From the NCBI GenBank assembly GCA_019415335.1, contig DXKH01000122.1:1-31129 (forward strand): a stretch of DNA of 31,129 bases, written 5' to 3'. Both the position numbers and the translations under genes were made by a program. Positions 15,192 through 23,073 of this stretch are shown here, one piece after another. How positions within the stretch are numbered: position 1 is the first letter of the stretch; each line of letters starts with the position of its first letter. Under the pieces are notes generated by a model. It saw nothing but the letters and a program-made list of their open reading frames with translations. It was not told where the DNA came from and did not search any database. The DNA comes from Citrobacter sp. (lineage in GTDB: Bacteria > Pseudomonadota > Gammaproteobacteria > Enterobacterales > Enterobacteriaceae).

Positions 15192-15769
15192 GCGCAGAAC
15201 TCATGCGACTGCTGAGCAATATCATCCGCACCGGGATCATCTCTGAAGTTGATGAGAAGTCCTGGCGCGTTCGCGTTCGCAGTGGCGAACTGGAAACAGG
15301 CTGGCTGCGCTGGAGCACCACGCGCGCGGGAGCCTTCAATGTATGGCTGCCGCCATCACCTGGCGAACAGGTGGTAATTGCCTGCATCGGCGGCAATCCG
15401 GAAACCGCCATGATAATCGGCAGCCTGTGGAGTGATGCCATTCCTGCCCCCGGCAAAAGCCTGAAAGAAATCGTGGTCAGCGCGCCGGATGGCGCGGTGT
15501 TCCGCTACGACGCAGACGCAGGCGCACTGAGCGCCAGCGGCATGAAAACAGCCACCCTGCAGGCATCCGTCAGTGTGACACTGGACACGCCTGTCGTGGA
15601 ATGCACAAACCTTCTGAAAACAGCCGAGATTGACGTCACAAAAGGGGGAAAGATGAGCGGCAATATCACGCACAGCGGCGGCGACTTCACCTCAAACGGC
15701 ATCACTGTGCATACGCATAAACACGGTGGCGTTAAAGGTGGCAGCGATTCGACAGGAGGCCCGCAGTGA
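15188..15769 (+). CDS. V: Baseplate spike, P2 gpV family
   Basis: This 193-residue protein starts with GTG overlapping the S stop. The N-terminal OB-fold carries GIISEVDEKSWRVRVRSGEL and LPPSPGEQVVIACIGGNPE. A beta-helical shaft follows (residues about 95-165), and the tip ends in GITVHTHKHGGVKGG, the His-x-His iron-binding apex known from P2 gpV and related spikes. The trimer pierces the outer membrane during contraction. It is followed by W with a GTGA overlap. Confidence 0.95.
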   Translation: MSAELMRLLSNIIRTGIISEVDEKSWRVRVRSGELETGWLRWSTTRAGAFNVWLPPSPGEQVVIACIGGNPETAMIIGSLWSDAIPAPGKSLKEIVVSAPDGAVFRYDADAGALSASGMKTATLQASVSVTLDTPVVECTNLLKTAEIDVTKGGKMSGNITHSGGDFTSNGITVHTHKHGGVKGGSDSTGGPQ

Positions 15770-16116
15770 CAACCCGCTACACAGGAATGAACCCGGACGG
15801 AACGGGAAACCTGAACGATACGGAGCACCTGAAACAGTCAGTCAGGGACATCCTGACCACCCCGCTGGCAAGCCGGGTTATGCGACGGGAATATGGCAGC
15901 CTTGTGCCTGATTTGATTGACGAACCCATGAATAACACCACGCGTCTGCAATGCATGAGTGCTGCCGTGATTGCGCTGACACGATGGGAACCCCGCATTG
16001 CCCTGGATGCCATCGACGTTGTCTGGAAAGCGGGAGGCCGCGCCGGGGTGACGCTGTCGGGCACTGTCATGCAGACCATGCAGAATGTTGAATTAACCAT
16101 CACGCTGAGGGAGTAA
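15766..16116 (+). CDS. W: Baseplate wedge protein, P2 gpW (T4 gp25-like)
   Basis: This 116-residue protein (P2 gpW 115) has the gp25-like motif SRVMRREYGSLVPDLIDEP near residues 42-60 and the C-terminal beta strands that follow TRWEPRIALDAIDVVW. It joins the baseplate to the sheath start. It begins with GTG, overlapping V by four bases, and J follows three bases later, so V-W-J-I are one tight unit. Confidence 0.94.
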   Translation: MTTRYTGMNPDGTGNLNDTEHLKQSVRDILTTPLASRVMRREYGSLVPDLIDEPMNNTTRLQCMSAAVIALTRWEPRIALDAIDVVWKAGGRAGVTLSGTVMQTMQNVELTITLRE

Positions 16117-16119
16117 ATC

Positions 16120-17016
16120 ATGCCCGCCGTTGACCTTTCACAGTTACCGGAACCCGCCATCATCGCGGAGCCTGACTTTGAGGCAATTCTGGCTGACACA
16201 AAGGCCATGATGATTGCGTCCTATCCCGCCGAACAGCGTGAAGCCGTTTCCGCCGCGCTGGAGCTGGAGTCGGAACCCCTTAACGTTATCGCTCAAACCA
16301 TGTCGTTTCGTGAAATGCTGTTACGCCAGCGGGTTAACGAGGGCGCACGCGCCTGTATGTTAAGCCACGGTTCAGGGACAAACCTGGACAACCTCGCGGG
16401 CAATATGAACACAAAGCGCCTGGTTATCACTCCGGCAACGGATACCACCGACGCGGTGATGGAGAGCGACACCTCGCTGAGACTGCGGGCGCAGCGGGCG
16501 TATGACGGCCTGAGTGTTGCTGGCCCGTCAGGTGCATACGAGTATTTTGCCCGCAGCGCCAGCGGTCTGGTGCGTGATGCGCGGGCTATCAGTCCGTCTC
16601 CGGCAAATGTGACGGTTTCCATCCTGTCCACTGAAGGCGACGGCACAGCAACGGAGGCGTTGCTTAATACCGTTCGCGCCGTTCTGAATGCAGAGGATAC
16701 CCGCCCGGTGGCCGACCGCCTGACCGTACAGAGTGCAAGAATCGTGACATGGCGGCTGAATGCAAAACTGTACTTTTATCCCGGCCCGGAATCCGAACCT
16801 ATTCTGGCTGCGGCTGAATCGTCGTTCAGGAAGTGGCTGGCTGAGCAGGGGCTTATCGGTCAGGACGTGGCGTTGTCCGCCATTGCTGCCGCACTGCATG
16901 TGCACGGTGTGCAACGCGTGGAGATAATCGAACCCACACAGAATATGGCCATCAGCGACATACAGGCGGCGCGCTGTGAGTCATTCACCATCAGCGAAGG
17001 TGGGCGTAATGAGTAA
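16120..17016 (+). CDS. J: Baseplate wedge protein, P2 gpJ family
   Basis: This 298-residue protein (P2 gpJ 302) shows PAVDLSQLPEPAIIAEPDFE at the N-terminus, REMLLRQRVNEGARACMLSHGSG, LDNLAGNMNTKRLVI, AQRAYDGLSVAGPSGAYEY and the Baseplate_J core ASGLVRDARAISPSPANVTV. It corresponds to T4 gp6-like wedges that drive baseplate opening. Its stop lies within the first codons of I (8-base overlap). Confidence 0.95.
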   Translation: MPAVDLSQLPEPAIIAEPDFEAILADTKAMMIASYPAEQREAVSAALELESEPLNVIAQTMSFREMLLRQRVNEGARACMLSHGSGTNLDNLAGNMNTKRLVITPATDTTDAVMESDTSLRLRAQRAYDGLSVAGPSGAYEYFARSASGLVRDARAISPSPANVTVSILSTEGDGTATEALLNTVRAVLNAEDTRPVADRLTVQSARIVTWRLNAKLYFYPGPESEPILAAAESSFRKWLAEQGLIGQDVALSAIAAALHVHGVQRVEIIEPTQNMAISDIQAARCESFTISEGGRNE

Positions 17017-17539
17017 TTCACTGTTACCGCCATCAGCCAGCAGTTTCATGCGTTGCGCCGAAGCTGTCGGAGCGCGCATTACAGACATTCCGGTAGACCT
17101 CAACACGCTGTGGTCGCCGGACACCTGCCCGGTGCATCTGCTGCCTTATCTCGCCTGGGCATTTTCCGTTGACCGCTGGGATCGCAACTGGCCGGAAGAG
17201 ACAAAGCGACAGGTGATTCGTGATGCATGGCTGATACACCGACACAAGGGAACCATCAGCGCACTGCGCCGGGCCATTGAGCCGCTGGGGTACCTCATTC
17301 GCGTGTCTGAGTGGTGGGAGTTCGGCGGAGAACCGGGAACATTTACCGTTGAAGTCGGCACGCTGGACAGTGGCGTGACGGAGGAAATGTATCTGGAAAT
17401 GGAGCGGTTGATTGCTGATGCCCGCCCGGTCAGCCGCCACATGACAGGGCTGAATATCATTCAGGAGATCCCGGGAGATATTTTCGCGGCGGCAGCAACT
17501 TACGACGGTGAAGTCATTACCATTTATCCGGACGATTAA
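17009..17539 (+). CDS. I: Baseplate/tail protein, P2 gpI family
   Basis: This 176-residue protein has the length of P2 gpI. It contains SLLPPSASSFMRCAEAVGARI, the family core DTCPVHLLPYLAWAFSVDRW, RDAWLIHRHKGTISALRRAI and the C-terminal ADARPVSRHMTGLNI. gpI helps link the baseplate wedge to the tail fibres. ATG 17009 gives the P2-like N-terminus; a longer in-frame start would run deeper into J. Confidence 0.94.
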   Translation: MSNSLLPPSASSFMRCAEAVGARITDIPVDLNTLWSPDTCPVHLLPYLAWAFSVDRWDRNWPEETKRQVIRDAWLIHRHKGTISALRRAIEPLGYLIRVSEWWEFGGEPGTFTVEVGTLDSGVTEEMYLEMERLIADARPVSRHMTGLNIIQEIPGDIFAAAATYDGEVITIYPDD

Positions 17540-17541
17540 GC

Positions 17542-19839
17542 ATGAGTACCACAACACGTAAATTTAAAACCGTTATCACCGATACGGGTGCCAAAAAATT
17601 AGCTCAGGCAGCCGCGCCAGATGGTAAGCCTGTCCGCCTGACTCATATGGCCGTGGGCGACGGTGGCGGTACATTGCCCACGCCAGACAGTAAGCAGACC
17701 CGTCTGGTGCATGAGGTGTGGCGACATACTGTTAATCGCGTCATCCTGGACGCAACACATCAGAACCGCATTATTGCAGAGCTGGTTATTCCTCCAGAAA
17801 CGGGCGGATTCTGGATCCGGGAAATTGGTGTATTTGATGAGCACGGCGATTTAATCGCGGTGGGCAATACTGCCGAAAGTTACAAGCCAGCCGTTGCCGA
17901 AGGGTCCGGTCGTGCACAAACATTTCGCACCATTCTGACCGTATCCAGCACTGCCACCGTGGCACTTACCGTGGATAACACCATGGTGATGGCCACAGTG
18001 GATTACGTGGATGACAAACTGAAAGAGCATGAACAGTCACGACGTCACCCGGACGCCTCGCTGAACGCAAAAGGCTTTGTTCAACTCAGTAGCGCCACTA
18101 ACAGCGTGTCTGAAACGCAGGCTGCAACGCCGAAAGCGGTTAAGGCCGCGTATGACCTGGCTAACGGAAAATATACCGCTCAGGACGCCACGACGGCACG
18201 AAAAGGGATAGTCCAGCTCAGCAGTGCAACCAACAGCACGTCTGAAACGCAGGCTGCAACGCCGAAAGCAGTAAAGGCCGCGTATGACCTTGCTAACGCA
18301 AAATATACCGCTCAGGACGCCACGACGGCACAAAAAGGGATAGTCCAGCTCAGTAGTGCCACCAACAGCACGTCTGAAACACTGGCCGCGACATCGAAAG
18401 CGGTCAAGGCGGTAATGGATGAAACGAACAAGAAAGCGCCCTTAAACAGTCCTGCGTTGACCGGAACGCCAACAACGCCAACTGCGCGACAGGGAACGAA
18501 TAATACCCAAATCGCAAGCACGGCTTTCGTTATGGCTGCGATTGCCGCCCTTGTAGATTCGTCACCTGACGCACTGAATACGCTGAACGAGTTAGCGGCG
18601 GCGCTGGGAAACGACCCGAATTTTGCGACCACCATGACTAACGCGCTTGCGGGTAAGCAACCGAAAGATGCCACCCTGACGGCGCTGGCCGGGCTTGCTA
18701 CTGCTGCAGACAAGTTTCCGTATTTTACGGGGAATGATGTCGCCAGCCTGGCAACCCTGACAAAAGTCGGGCGGGATATTCTTGCGAAATCGACCGTTGC
18801 TGCCGTTATCGAATACCTCGGTTTACAGGAAACGGTAAACAGGGCTGGTAACGCCGTGCAAAAAAATGGCGATACCTTGTCCGGTGGGCTTACTTTTGAA
18901 AATGACTCAATCCTTGCCTGGATTCGAAATACTGACTGGGCGAAGATTGGATTTAAAAATGATGCCGATGGTGACACTGATTCATACATGTGGTTTGAAA
19001 CAGGCGACAACGGCAATGAATATTTCAAATGGAGAAGCAAACAAAGCACCACAACAAAAGACCTGATGAATCTTAAATGGGATGCTTTGTCTGTTCTTGT
19101 TAAAGCCCTTTTCAGCAGTGAAGTAAAAATATCGACAGTCAATGCACTGAGGATATTTAATTCATCTTTTGGTGCCATTTTTCGCCGTTCTGAAGAATGC
19201 CTGCATATCATCCCTACACGAGAGAATGAGGGAGAAAATGGTGATATAGGGCCATTACGCCCCTTTACGATTAACCTTAGAACTGGTCGGATAAGCATGG
19301 GGCATGGTCTTGATGTTACAGGGGATATATTTGCAAACCGTTTTGCAATTAACAGTAGTACCGGCATGTGGATTCATATGCGTGACCAGAATGTTATTTT
19401 GGGACGCAATGCGGTATCCACCGATGGTGCGCAGGCATTACTTCGTCAGGACCACGCTGATCGCAAATTTATGATTGGTGGACTGGGGAATAAGCAATTT
19501 GGCATCTACATGATTAATAACTCAAGGACAGCCAATGGTACCGATGGTCAGGCGTACATGGATAATAACGGGAACTGGCTTTGCGGCTCGCAAGTTATTC
19601 CCGGCAACTATGGCAATTTTGATTCCAGATATGTGAAAGATGTTCGACTTGGTTCACAGCAATATTATGGAGTGAACAACTGGCAAACATGGAATTTCCA
19701 GTGCCCGTCAGGTCATGTATTGTCTGGTATTAATGTTCAGGATACAGGGGCCAACTCTGCCGATAATATAGCGGGCGTTTATTACAGACCCGTTCAAAAG
19801 TATATAAATGGCACCTGGTATAATGTAGCGAGCGTTTAA
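17542..19839 (+). CDS. H: Tail fibre, P2 gpH-like, with invertible C-terminal half
   Basis: This is a 765-residue fibre. Residues 1-160 form the conserved baseplate-attachment domain ([20 protein letters not shown] through [15 protein letters not shown]). Residues about 178-300 are fibre repeats ([13 protein letters not shown]) with a 44-residue period. A gix-like crossover site falls at about residues 422-431 ([10 protein letters not shown]), and the remaining 335 residues form the variable tip, ending in [12 protein letters not shown]. The tip is clearly more AT-rich than the constant part, as in horizontally exchanged receptor-binding domains. The fibre binds host LPS or another surface receptor. 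Assembly protein G follows after one base. Inversion would replace the tip with the silent cassette at 20934-21887. Confidence 0.95.
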   Translation: MSTTTRKFKTVITDTGAKKLAQAAAPDGKPVRLTHMAVGDGGGTLPTPDSKQTRLVHEVWRHTVNRVILDATHQNRIIAELVIPPETGGFWIREIGVFDEHGDLIAVGNTAESYKPAVAEGSGRAQTFRTILTVSSTATVALTVDNTMVMATVDYVDDKLKEHEQSRRHPDASLNAKGFVQLSSATNSVSETQAATPKAVKAAYDLANGKYTAQDATTARKGIVQLSSATNSTSETQAATPKAVKAAYDLANAKYTAQDATTAQKGIVQLSSATNSTSETLAATSKAVKAVMDETNKKAPLNSPALTGTPTTPTARQGTNNTQIASTAFVMAAIAALVDSSPDALNTLNELAAALGNDPNFATTMTNALAGKQPKDATLTALAGLATAADKFPYFTGNDVASLATLTKVGRDILAKSTVAAVIEYLGLQETVNRAGNAVQKNGDTLSGGLTFENDSILAWIRNTDWAKIGFKNDADGDTDSYMWFETGDNGNEYFKWRSKQSTTTKDLMNLKWDALSVLVKALFSSEVKISTVNALRIFNSSFGAIFRRSEECLHIIPTRENEGENGDIGPLRPFTINLRTGRISMGHGLDVTGDIFANRFAINSSTGMWIHMRDQNVILGRNAVSTDGAQALLRQDHADRKFMIGGLGNKQFGIYMINNSRTANGTDGQAYMDNNGNWLCGSQVIPGNYGNFDSRYVKDVRLGSQQYYGVNNWQTWNFQCPSGHVLSGINVQDTGANSADNIAGVYYRPVQKYINGTWYNVASV
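18073..18420 (+). repeat. Tandem 132-bp repeats inside gene H
   Basis: Units begin at 18073, 18205 and 18337, exactly 132 bp (44 codons) apart; the first two are nearly identical and the third is shorter and more diverged. Each encodes [12 protein letters not shown] and KAVKA motifs, then KYTAQDATT. They encode fibre shaft repeats, and slippage between them could change shaft length. Confidence 0.9.
18806..18831. repeat. gixL: gix-like invertase crossover site, left (within H)
   Basis: The 26-bp sequence TTATCGAATACCTCGGTTTA plus CAGGAA matches the Mu gix site as remembered with about three differences and keeps the central crossover region. It is inverted relative to the copy at 21870-21895. 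It lies in frame inside H. Confidence 0.85.
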
Positions 19840-19840
19840 T

Positions 19841-20368
19841 ATGATGCACTTAAAGAACATAAAAGCGGGTAACGCTAAAACACTGGAACAGTATGAGTTA
19901 ACAAAGAAACACGGAGTTATCTGGCTTTACTCTGAGGACGGAAAAAACTGGTATGAGGAAGTGAAAAACTTTCAGCCAGACACAATAAAGATTGTTTACG
20001 ATGCAAATAATATTATTGTCGCCATCACTAAAGATGCCTCCACGCTTAACCCTGAAGGTTTTAGCGTCGTTGAGGTTCCAGATATTACAGCCAACCGCCG
20101 CGCTGATGATTCAGGAAAGTGGATGTTTAAGGATGGAGCTGTGGTTAAACGGATTTATACGGCAGACGAACAGCAACAACAAGCCGAATCACAAAAGGCC
20201 GCATTGCTTTCCGAAGCTGAATCAGTCATCCAGCCGCTGGAACGCGCTGTCAGGCTGAATATGGCAACAGACGAGGAACGCACACGACTGGAAGCATGGG
20301 AACGCTACAGTGTTCTGGTCAGCCGTGTGGATACGGCAAATCCTGAATGGCCACAAAAGCCTGAATAA
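19841..20368 (+). CDS. G: Tail fibre assembly chaperone (currently expressed), gpG/Tfa family
   Basis: This 175-residue Tfa-type chaperone has [40 protein letters not shown] and [21 protein letters not shown], then a Gln-rich helical C-terminus. It folds and trimerises the matching fibre tip encoded just upstream. It is about as long as the alternative chaperone (20397-20930) and clearly homologous to it in the first 110 residues, while the C-terminal thirds differ, consistent with each serving its own tip. Confidence 0.95.
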   Translation: MMHLKNIKAGNAKTLEQYELTKKHGVIWLYSEDGKNWYEEVKNFQPDTIKIVYDANNIIVAITKDASTLNPEGFSVVEVPDITANRRADDSGKWMFKDGAVVKRIYTADEQQQQAESQKAALLSEAESVIQPLERAVRLNMATDEERTRLEAWERYSVLVSRVDTANPEWPQKPE

Positions 20369-20373
20369 AAATT

Positions 20374-20393
20374 AAGGCCCGCTATCGGGCCTT
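20374..20393. terminator. Shared terminator between convergent assembly genes
   Basis: AAGGCCCG (20374-20381) pairs perfectly with CGGGCCTT (20386-20393) around CTAT. It stands between the stops of the two convergent fibre-assembly genes, so it can end transcription in either orientation of the segment. Confidence 0.75.
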
Positions 20394-20396
20394 GTC

Positions 20397-20930
20397 TCAT
20401 TCAGGTTGTTCGGGAAATGTTACTGGCAGGCTGGAGGTGTCTGTAGATTCGACTTTCTGCGCATAGAGCATCCACTCGGTTAATTTTTGTTTATTCTCGT
20501 CGGAAATGATGCCCAGCCGTAGCTGTGAGCCCCATAGCTGGGTTTTATCCCTGACAAGTTGCAACAGGCTTTGCTTTTCATTCTCTGCCTGCTGCCTCTG
20601 TTCCTCCTCGGTATAAGTTCGCTTTATCACTACGCCATCTTTGAACATCCATTTACCCGAAATATCAGCCCGGCGATTTGCTGTAATATCAGGCAACTCA
20701 ACGACACTTAAACCTTCTGGATTAATTGCCGATACATCCTTGTCCATAGCAACAATTATTCCCTCAACTGTGTAAGCCAGTTTTATTGTATCTTCCTGAA
20801 AGTTTTTTAATTCCTCATACCAATTTTTTCCATCTTCTGACCATAACCAGATAACATCAAAATTCTTTGCTAGCTGATATTGCTCTTTTGTTTTTGGATT
20901 ACCTGACTTAATGTTTTTTAAATGCTGCAT
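20397..20930 (-). CDS. Tail fibre assembly chaperone of the silent cassette (Tfa family)
   Basis: This 177-residue paralogue of G shares [40 protein letters not shown] and [20 protein letters not shown], and ends in [10 protein letters not shown]. It lies three bases beyond the silent fibre tip on the minus strand. In the present orientation it has no promoter of its own that I can see; inversion would place it under the late operon. It is intact, which argues for recent use. Confidence 0.94.
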   Translation of the reverse strand: MQHLKNIKSGNPKTKEQYQLAKNFDVIWLWSEDGKNWYEELKNFQEDTIKLAYTVEGIIVAMDKDVSAINPEGLSVVELPDITANRRADISGKWMFKDGVVIKRTYTEEEQRQQAENEKQSLLQLVRDKTQLWGSQLRLGIISDENKQKLTEWMLYAQKVESTDTSSLPVTFPEQPE

Positions 20931-20933
20931 AAG

Positions 20934-21887
20934 TTACACCTGCGCCACGTTATACCATGTGCCATTAATGTATTTTTGTATTGGTCTGAATACTGCCGGA
21001 TCATCGCCATCAACTTCGCCGACAATGCCAAGCCCTGTAATTACATGACCTGATTTCTCATACATCACGCCTTTTTGCATGGTCTGAACAACACGAGTGC
21101 CCAGGCGAATATCTCGTACATAGCGAGAATCCGATTCAGCTTTGGTATATGCACCAACATCTCCCGCAGAGGGTTTGCGGGTTGTGGTATAAAACTCTGA
21201 CCAGTCAGCCTCAAATCCATAACCATCTCGCGCTGAACGATAATAAATACCGCCGTTCTTATAATTCACACGGAACTGAACCGCCGGGCAACTCCCCGCA
21301 TTCATATTAAAGTGAAGAATCAATGTTGACGCTCCACTAATAGTCGCATTATAAACGCCGCTATTTGAGTTCCATCCAACAGCTTTGTCATTTCCAACAG
21401 TGCTTCCTGTCTGCCCTAAAGCAAATGCAGGCTGCTGATTTTTGGTACTGTAGTCACGCCGCCAGCCTGGCGCATAATCTCCACCGTGGTTTATATAAGT
21501 AAATTGTGCATTAGTAGTTCCGCCACCGCTGGAAGTGCTCGGGGTGGTTACACGGATGGTCATGGCACCTTTATTACCCATAACCTCAATAACGCAACCT
21601 GCAAGATGAATAGTTCCACAGCCAGTATCGGTAATAATTTTATTATTGCCGTATGACCATGAACATTTGCACATCCAGTATGGGTGATTGAATGCCCCTT
21701 GAGAATCCAGCCATTCAATCAATTGTGCCGTTGTCCAGTTCCCTGCCCCTGTACTAATAGCACTGTGAAAAGCGCGACATGCACCAATATTTTTTGTGAA
21801 GGTATCTTTTCCTGGAATATCTGCGCCGTTCTGGTTTTTCTGTAATGCGCCAGAAGCCTGATTTACCGTTTCCTGTAAACCGAGGTT
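20934..21887 (-). pseudogene. H': Silent alternative 3' half of the tail fibre (functional cassette, not decay)
   Basis: This 317-codon frame is open from the crossover site to the stop but lacks its own start region, because it is the alternative C-terminal half of H. It starts [17 protein letters not shown], runs through GADIPGKDTFTKNIGACRAF, WTTAQLIEWLDSQGAFNHPY, a Gly/Ser-rich beta region, and ends in YTKAESDSRYVRDIRLGTR and [12 protein letters not shown], the same closing motif as the expressed tip. The central part differs from the expressed tip, implying another receptor. It is labelled pseudogene only because it cannot be translated in this orientation. Confidence 0.9.
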
Positions 21888-21895
21888 TTAGATAA
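21870..21895. repeat. gixR: gix-like invertase crossover site, right
   Basis: TTCCTGTAAACCGAGGTTTT plus AGATAA differs from the Mu gix sequence as remembered at about one position. It is the inverted partner of the site inside H at 18806-18831; fifteen of the central bases (TTCCTGTAAACCGAG) are identical between the two copies after reverse complementing. Confidence 0.9.
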
Positions 21896-21949
21896 TGGCC
21901 GTTTCTGACCTGCATGGCATGATTTACGCTTTTGGACGGGAGATTCAGC

Positions 21950-22537
21950 GTGCTGATTGGCTATGTAAGGGTATCAACAAATGACCAGAATACAGACCTG
22001 CAACGAAACGCTCTTGTTTGTGCAGGATGTGAACAAATATTTGAAGATAAATTAAGCGGGACAAAGACAGACCGACCGGGATTAAAACGCGCTTTAAAGC
22101 GCCTTCAAAAAGGTGACACGCTGGTTGTCTGGAAACTGGATCGCCTCGGGCGAAGCATGAAACATCTGATTTCTCTCGTCGGGGAACTACGGGAACGAGG
22201 GATTAATTTTCGCAGTCTGACCGACAGCATAGATACATCTTCTCCAATGGGGCGTTTCTTCTTCCACGTGATGGGTGCCCTGGCTGAAATGGAACGTGAA
22301 TTAATTGTTGAACGTACACTGGCCGGACTGGCGGCAGCGCGCGCACGGGGGCGCACAGGCGGACGTCGACCGAAGCTGACAAAAGAACAGCATGAGCAAA
22401 TAGCAAGGCTGATTAAAAACGGTCACGACAGAAAACAACTGGCAATAATTTACGGCATTGGTACATCGACGATTTATCGTTACCACCCCGCAGGAGAATC
22501 AAGCGGAACAATAGAGAAGAGTCAGAAAACAAAATAA
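21950..22537 (+). CDS. gin: Serine DNA invertase, Gin/Cin family
   Basis: This 195-residue resolvase-family recombinase is almost identical to Mu Gin in its first 130 residues. The catalytic serine is Ser9 in GYVRVSTNDQNTD, followed by WKLDRLGRSMKHL and the dimer helix MGALAEMERELIVERT. The C-terminal helix-turn-helix (KQLAIIYGIGTSTIYRYHPA, about 162-181) is more diverged. It flips the fibre segment at the gix-like sites. Gin needs a Fis-bound enhancer, which in this family lies in the 5' part of the gene; I could not verify it. I chose GTG 21950 because it lines up with the Gin start and has GGGAG upstream. Confidence 0.95.
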   Translation: MLIGYVRVSTNDQNTDLQRNALVCAGCEQIFEDKLSGTKTDRPGLKRALKRLQKGDTLVVWKLDRLGRSMKHLISLVGELRERGINFRSLTDSIDTSSPMGRFFFHVMGALAEMERELIVERTLAGLAAARARGRTGGRRPKLTKEQHEQIARLIKNGHDRKQLAIIYGIGTSTIYRYHPAGESSGTIEKSQKTK

Positions 22538-22564
22538 CCGCTAATCTGACCATTAGCGGTTTTT
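22536..22564. terminator. Bidirectional terminator between invertase and U
   Basis: ACCGCTAAT (22537-22545) pairs with ATTAGCGGT (22552-22560) around CTGACC, with A-rich sequence on the left and five Ts on the right. It overlaps the end of the invertase gene and faces the leftward tail operon, so it probably ends both. Confidence 0.85.
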
Positions 22565-22572
22565 GTGTTAAA

Positions 22573-23067
22573 TCAGAACAGCCCTTTAACTGAACTGGCC
22601 GCGCTGTTAAGAGATGATGTCACCTTATCTTTGAAGCCGGACAGCATATCGCTGAACGATGAGGATTGCAGGCGCTCCCGCAAATCCTCATCACAGCGTT
22701 CAAGGGTCAGTGAAAATTCTATCTTTTTCGCCTTACCGTAGCGATCAAACTCGGAACGGGTCGTATTCGTTCCGGTCAGGACATACATGCCGTAAATCTG
22801 CCCGACGCCATCAATCAGAGGCCAGGGTCGTCCTGTATACGCCTGCGTGGTCAGCAGCGACAGCGACACTTCGCCACCTGTAATTTCAGGATAAAGCACA
22901 CCAGAAAGAACGATGCGATCATCACCTGCACCGATATACTGCCAGCTTGCTGAACGGTTAACGCGTTCATTTTTCACATGCCGCCAGCTTTTGTTTTGCT
23001 GTAACTGCTGATGCGGCAGCGTGCGCAGCTCAAAAACAAACATGCCGTAGATCATCATCATGGCCAT
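22573..23067 (-). CDS. U: Tail protein, P2 gpU family
   Basis: This 164-residue protein (P2 gpU 159) opens with MIYGMFVFELRTLPHQQLQQ, continues with NRSASWQYIGAGDDRIVLSGVLYPEITGG and DGVGQIYGMYVLTGTNTTRSEF, and ends with a short helical tail. It is a baseplate-hub/tail assembly protein acting with gpD and the tape measure. It is the last gene of the leftward FI-FII-E-T-U operon, six bases after T. In P2 the next gene is D; here D is at the other end of the block. Confidence 0.94.
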   Translation of the reverse strand: MAMMMIYGMFVFELRTLPHQQLQQNKSWRHVKNERVNRSASWQYIGAGDDRIVLSGVLYPEITGGEVSLSLLTTQAYTGRPWPLIDGVGQIYGMYVLTGTNTTRSEFDRYGKAKKIEFSLTLERCDEDLRERLQSSSFSDMLSGFKDKVTSSLNSAASSVKGLF

Positions 23068-23073
23068 GACTCC

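Larger units (their letters stand above)
18806..21895. mobile_element. Invertible tail-fibre segment (G-segment type, about 3.1 kb)
   Basis: Two inverted gix-like sites bound a segment with H's 3' half and G on one strand and a silent fibre 3' cassette with a second assembly gene on the other, convergent across a shared terminator at 20374-20393. A Gin/Cin-type invertase lies just outside the right site. This matches the Mu G and P1 C segments. Inversion keeps the reading frame open across the right-hand site: after the shared LGLQETVN the cassette continues QASGALQKN without a stop. Confidence 0.93.

Noticed and set aside
18073..18420. Tandem repeats considered as a CRISPR-like or satellite array
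   Set aside because: The 132-bp units are in-frame coding repeats of the fibre shaft, without spacers.
18312..19367. 351-residue open frame on the minus strand
   Set aside because: It is antisense to the tail fibre H and crosses the gix-like site, so it would be broken by inversion; low-complexity Ala/Ser/Val translation.
20934..21887. Silent fibre cassette as a decayed gene
   Set aside because: The frame is intact from the crossover site to its stop and is paired with an intact chaperone; it is silent only because of orientation.
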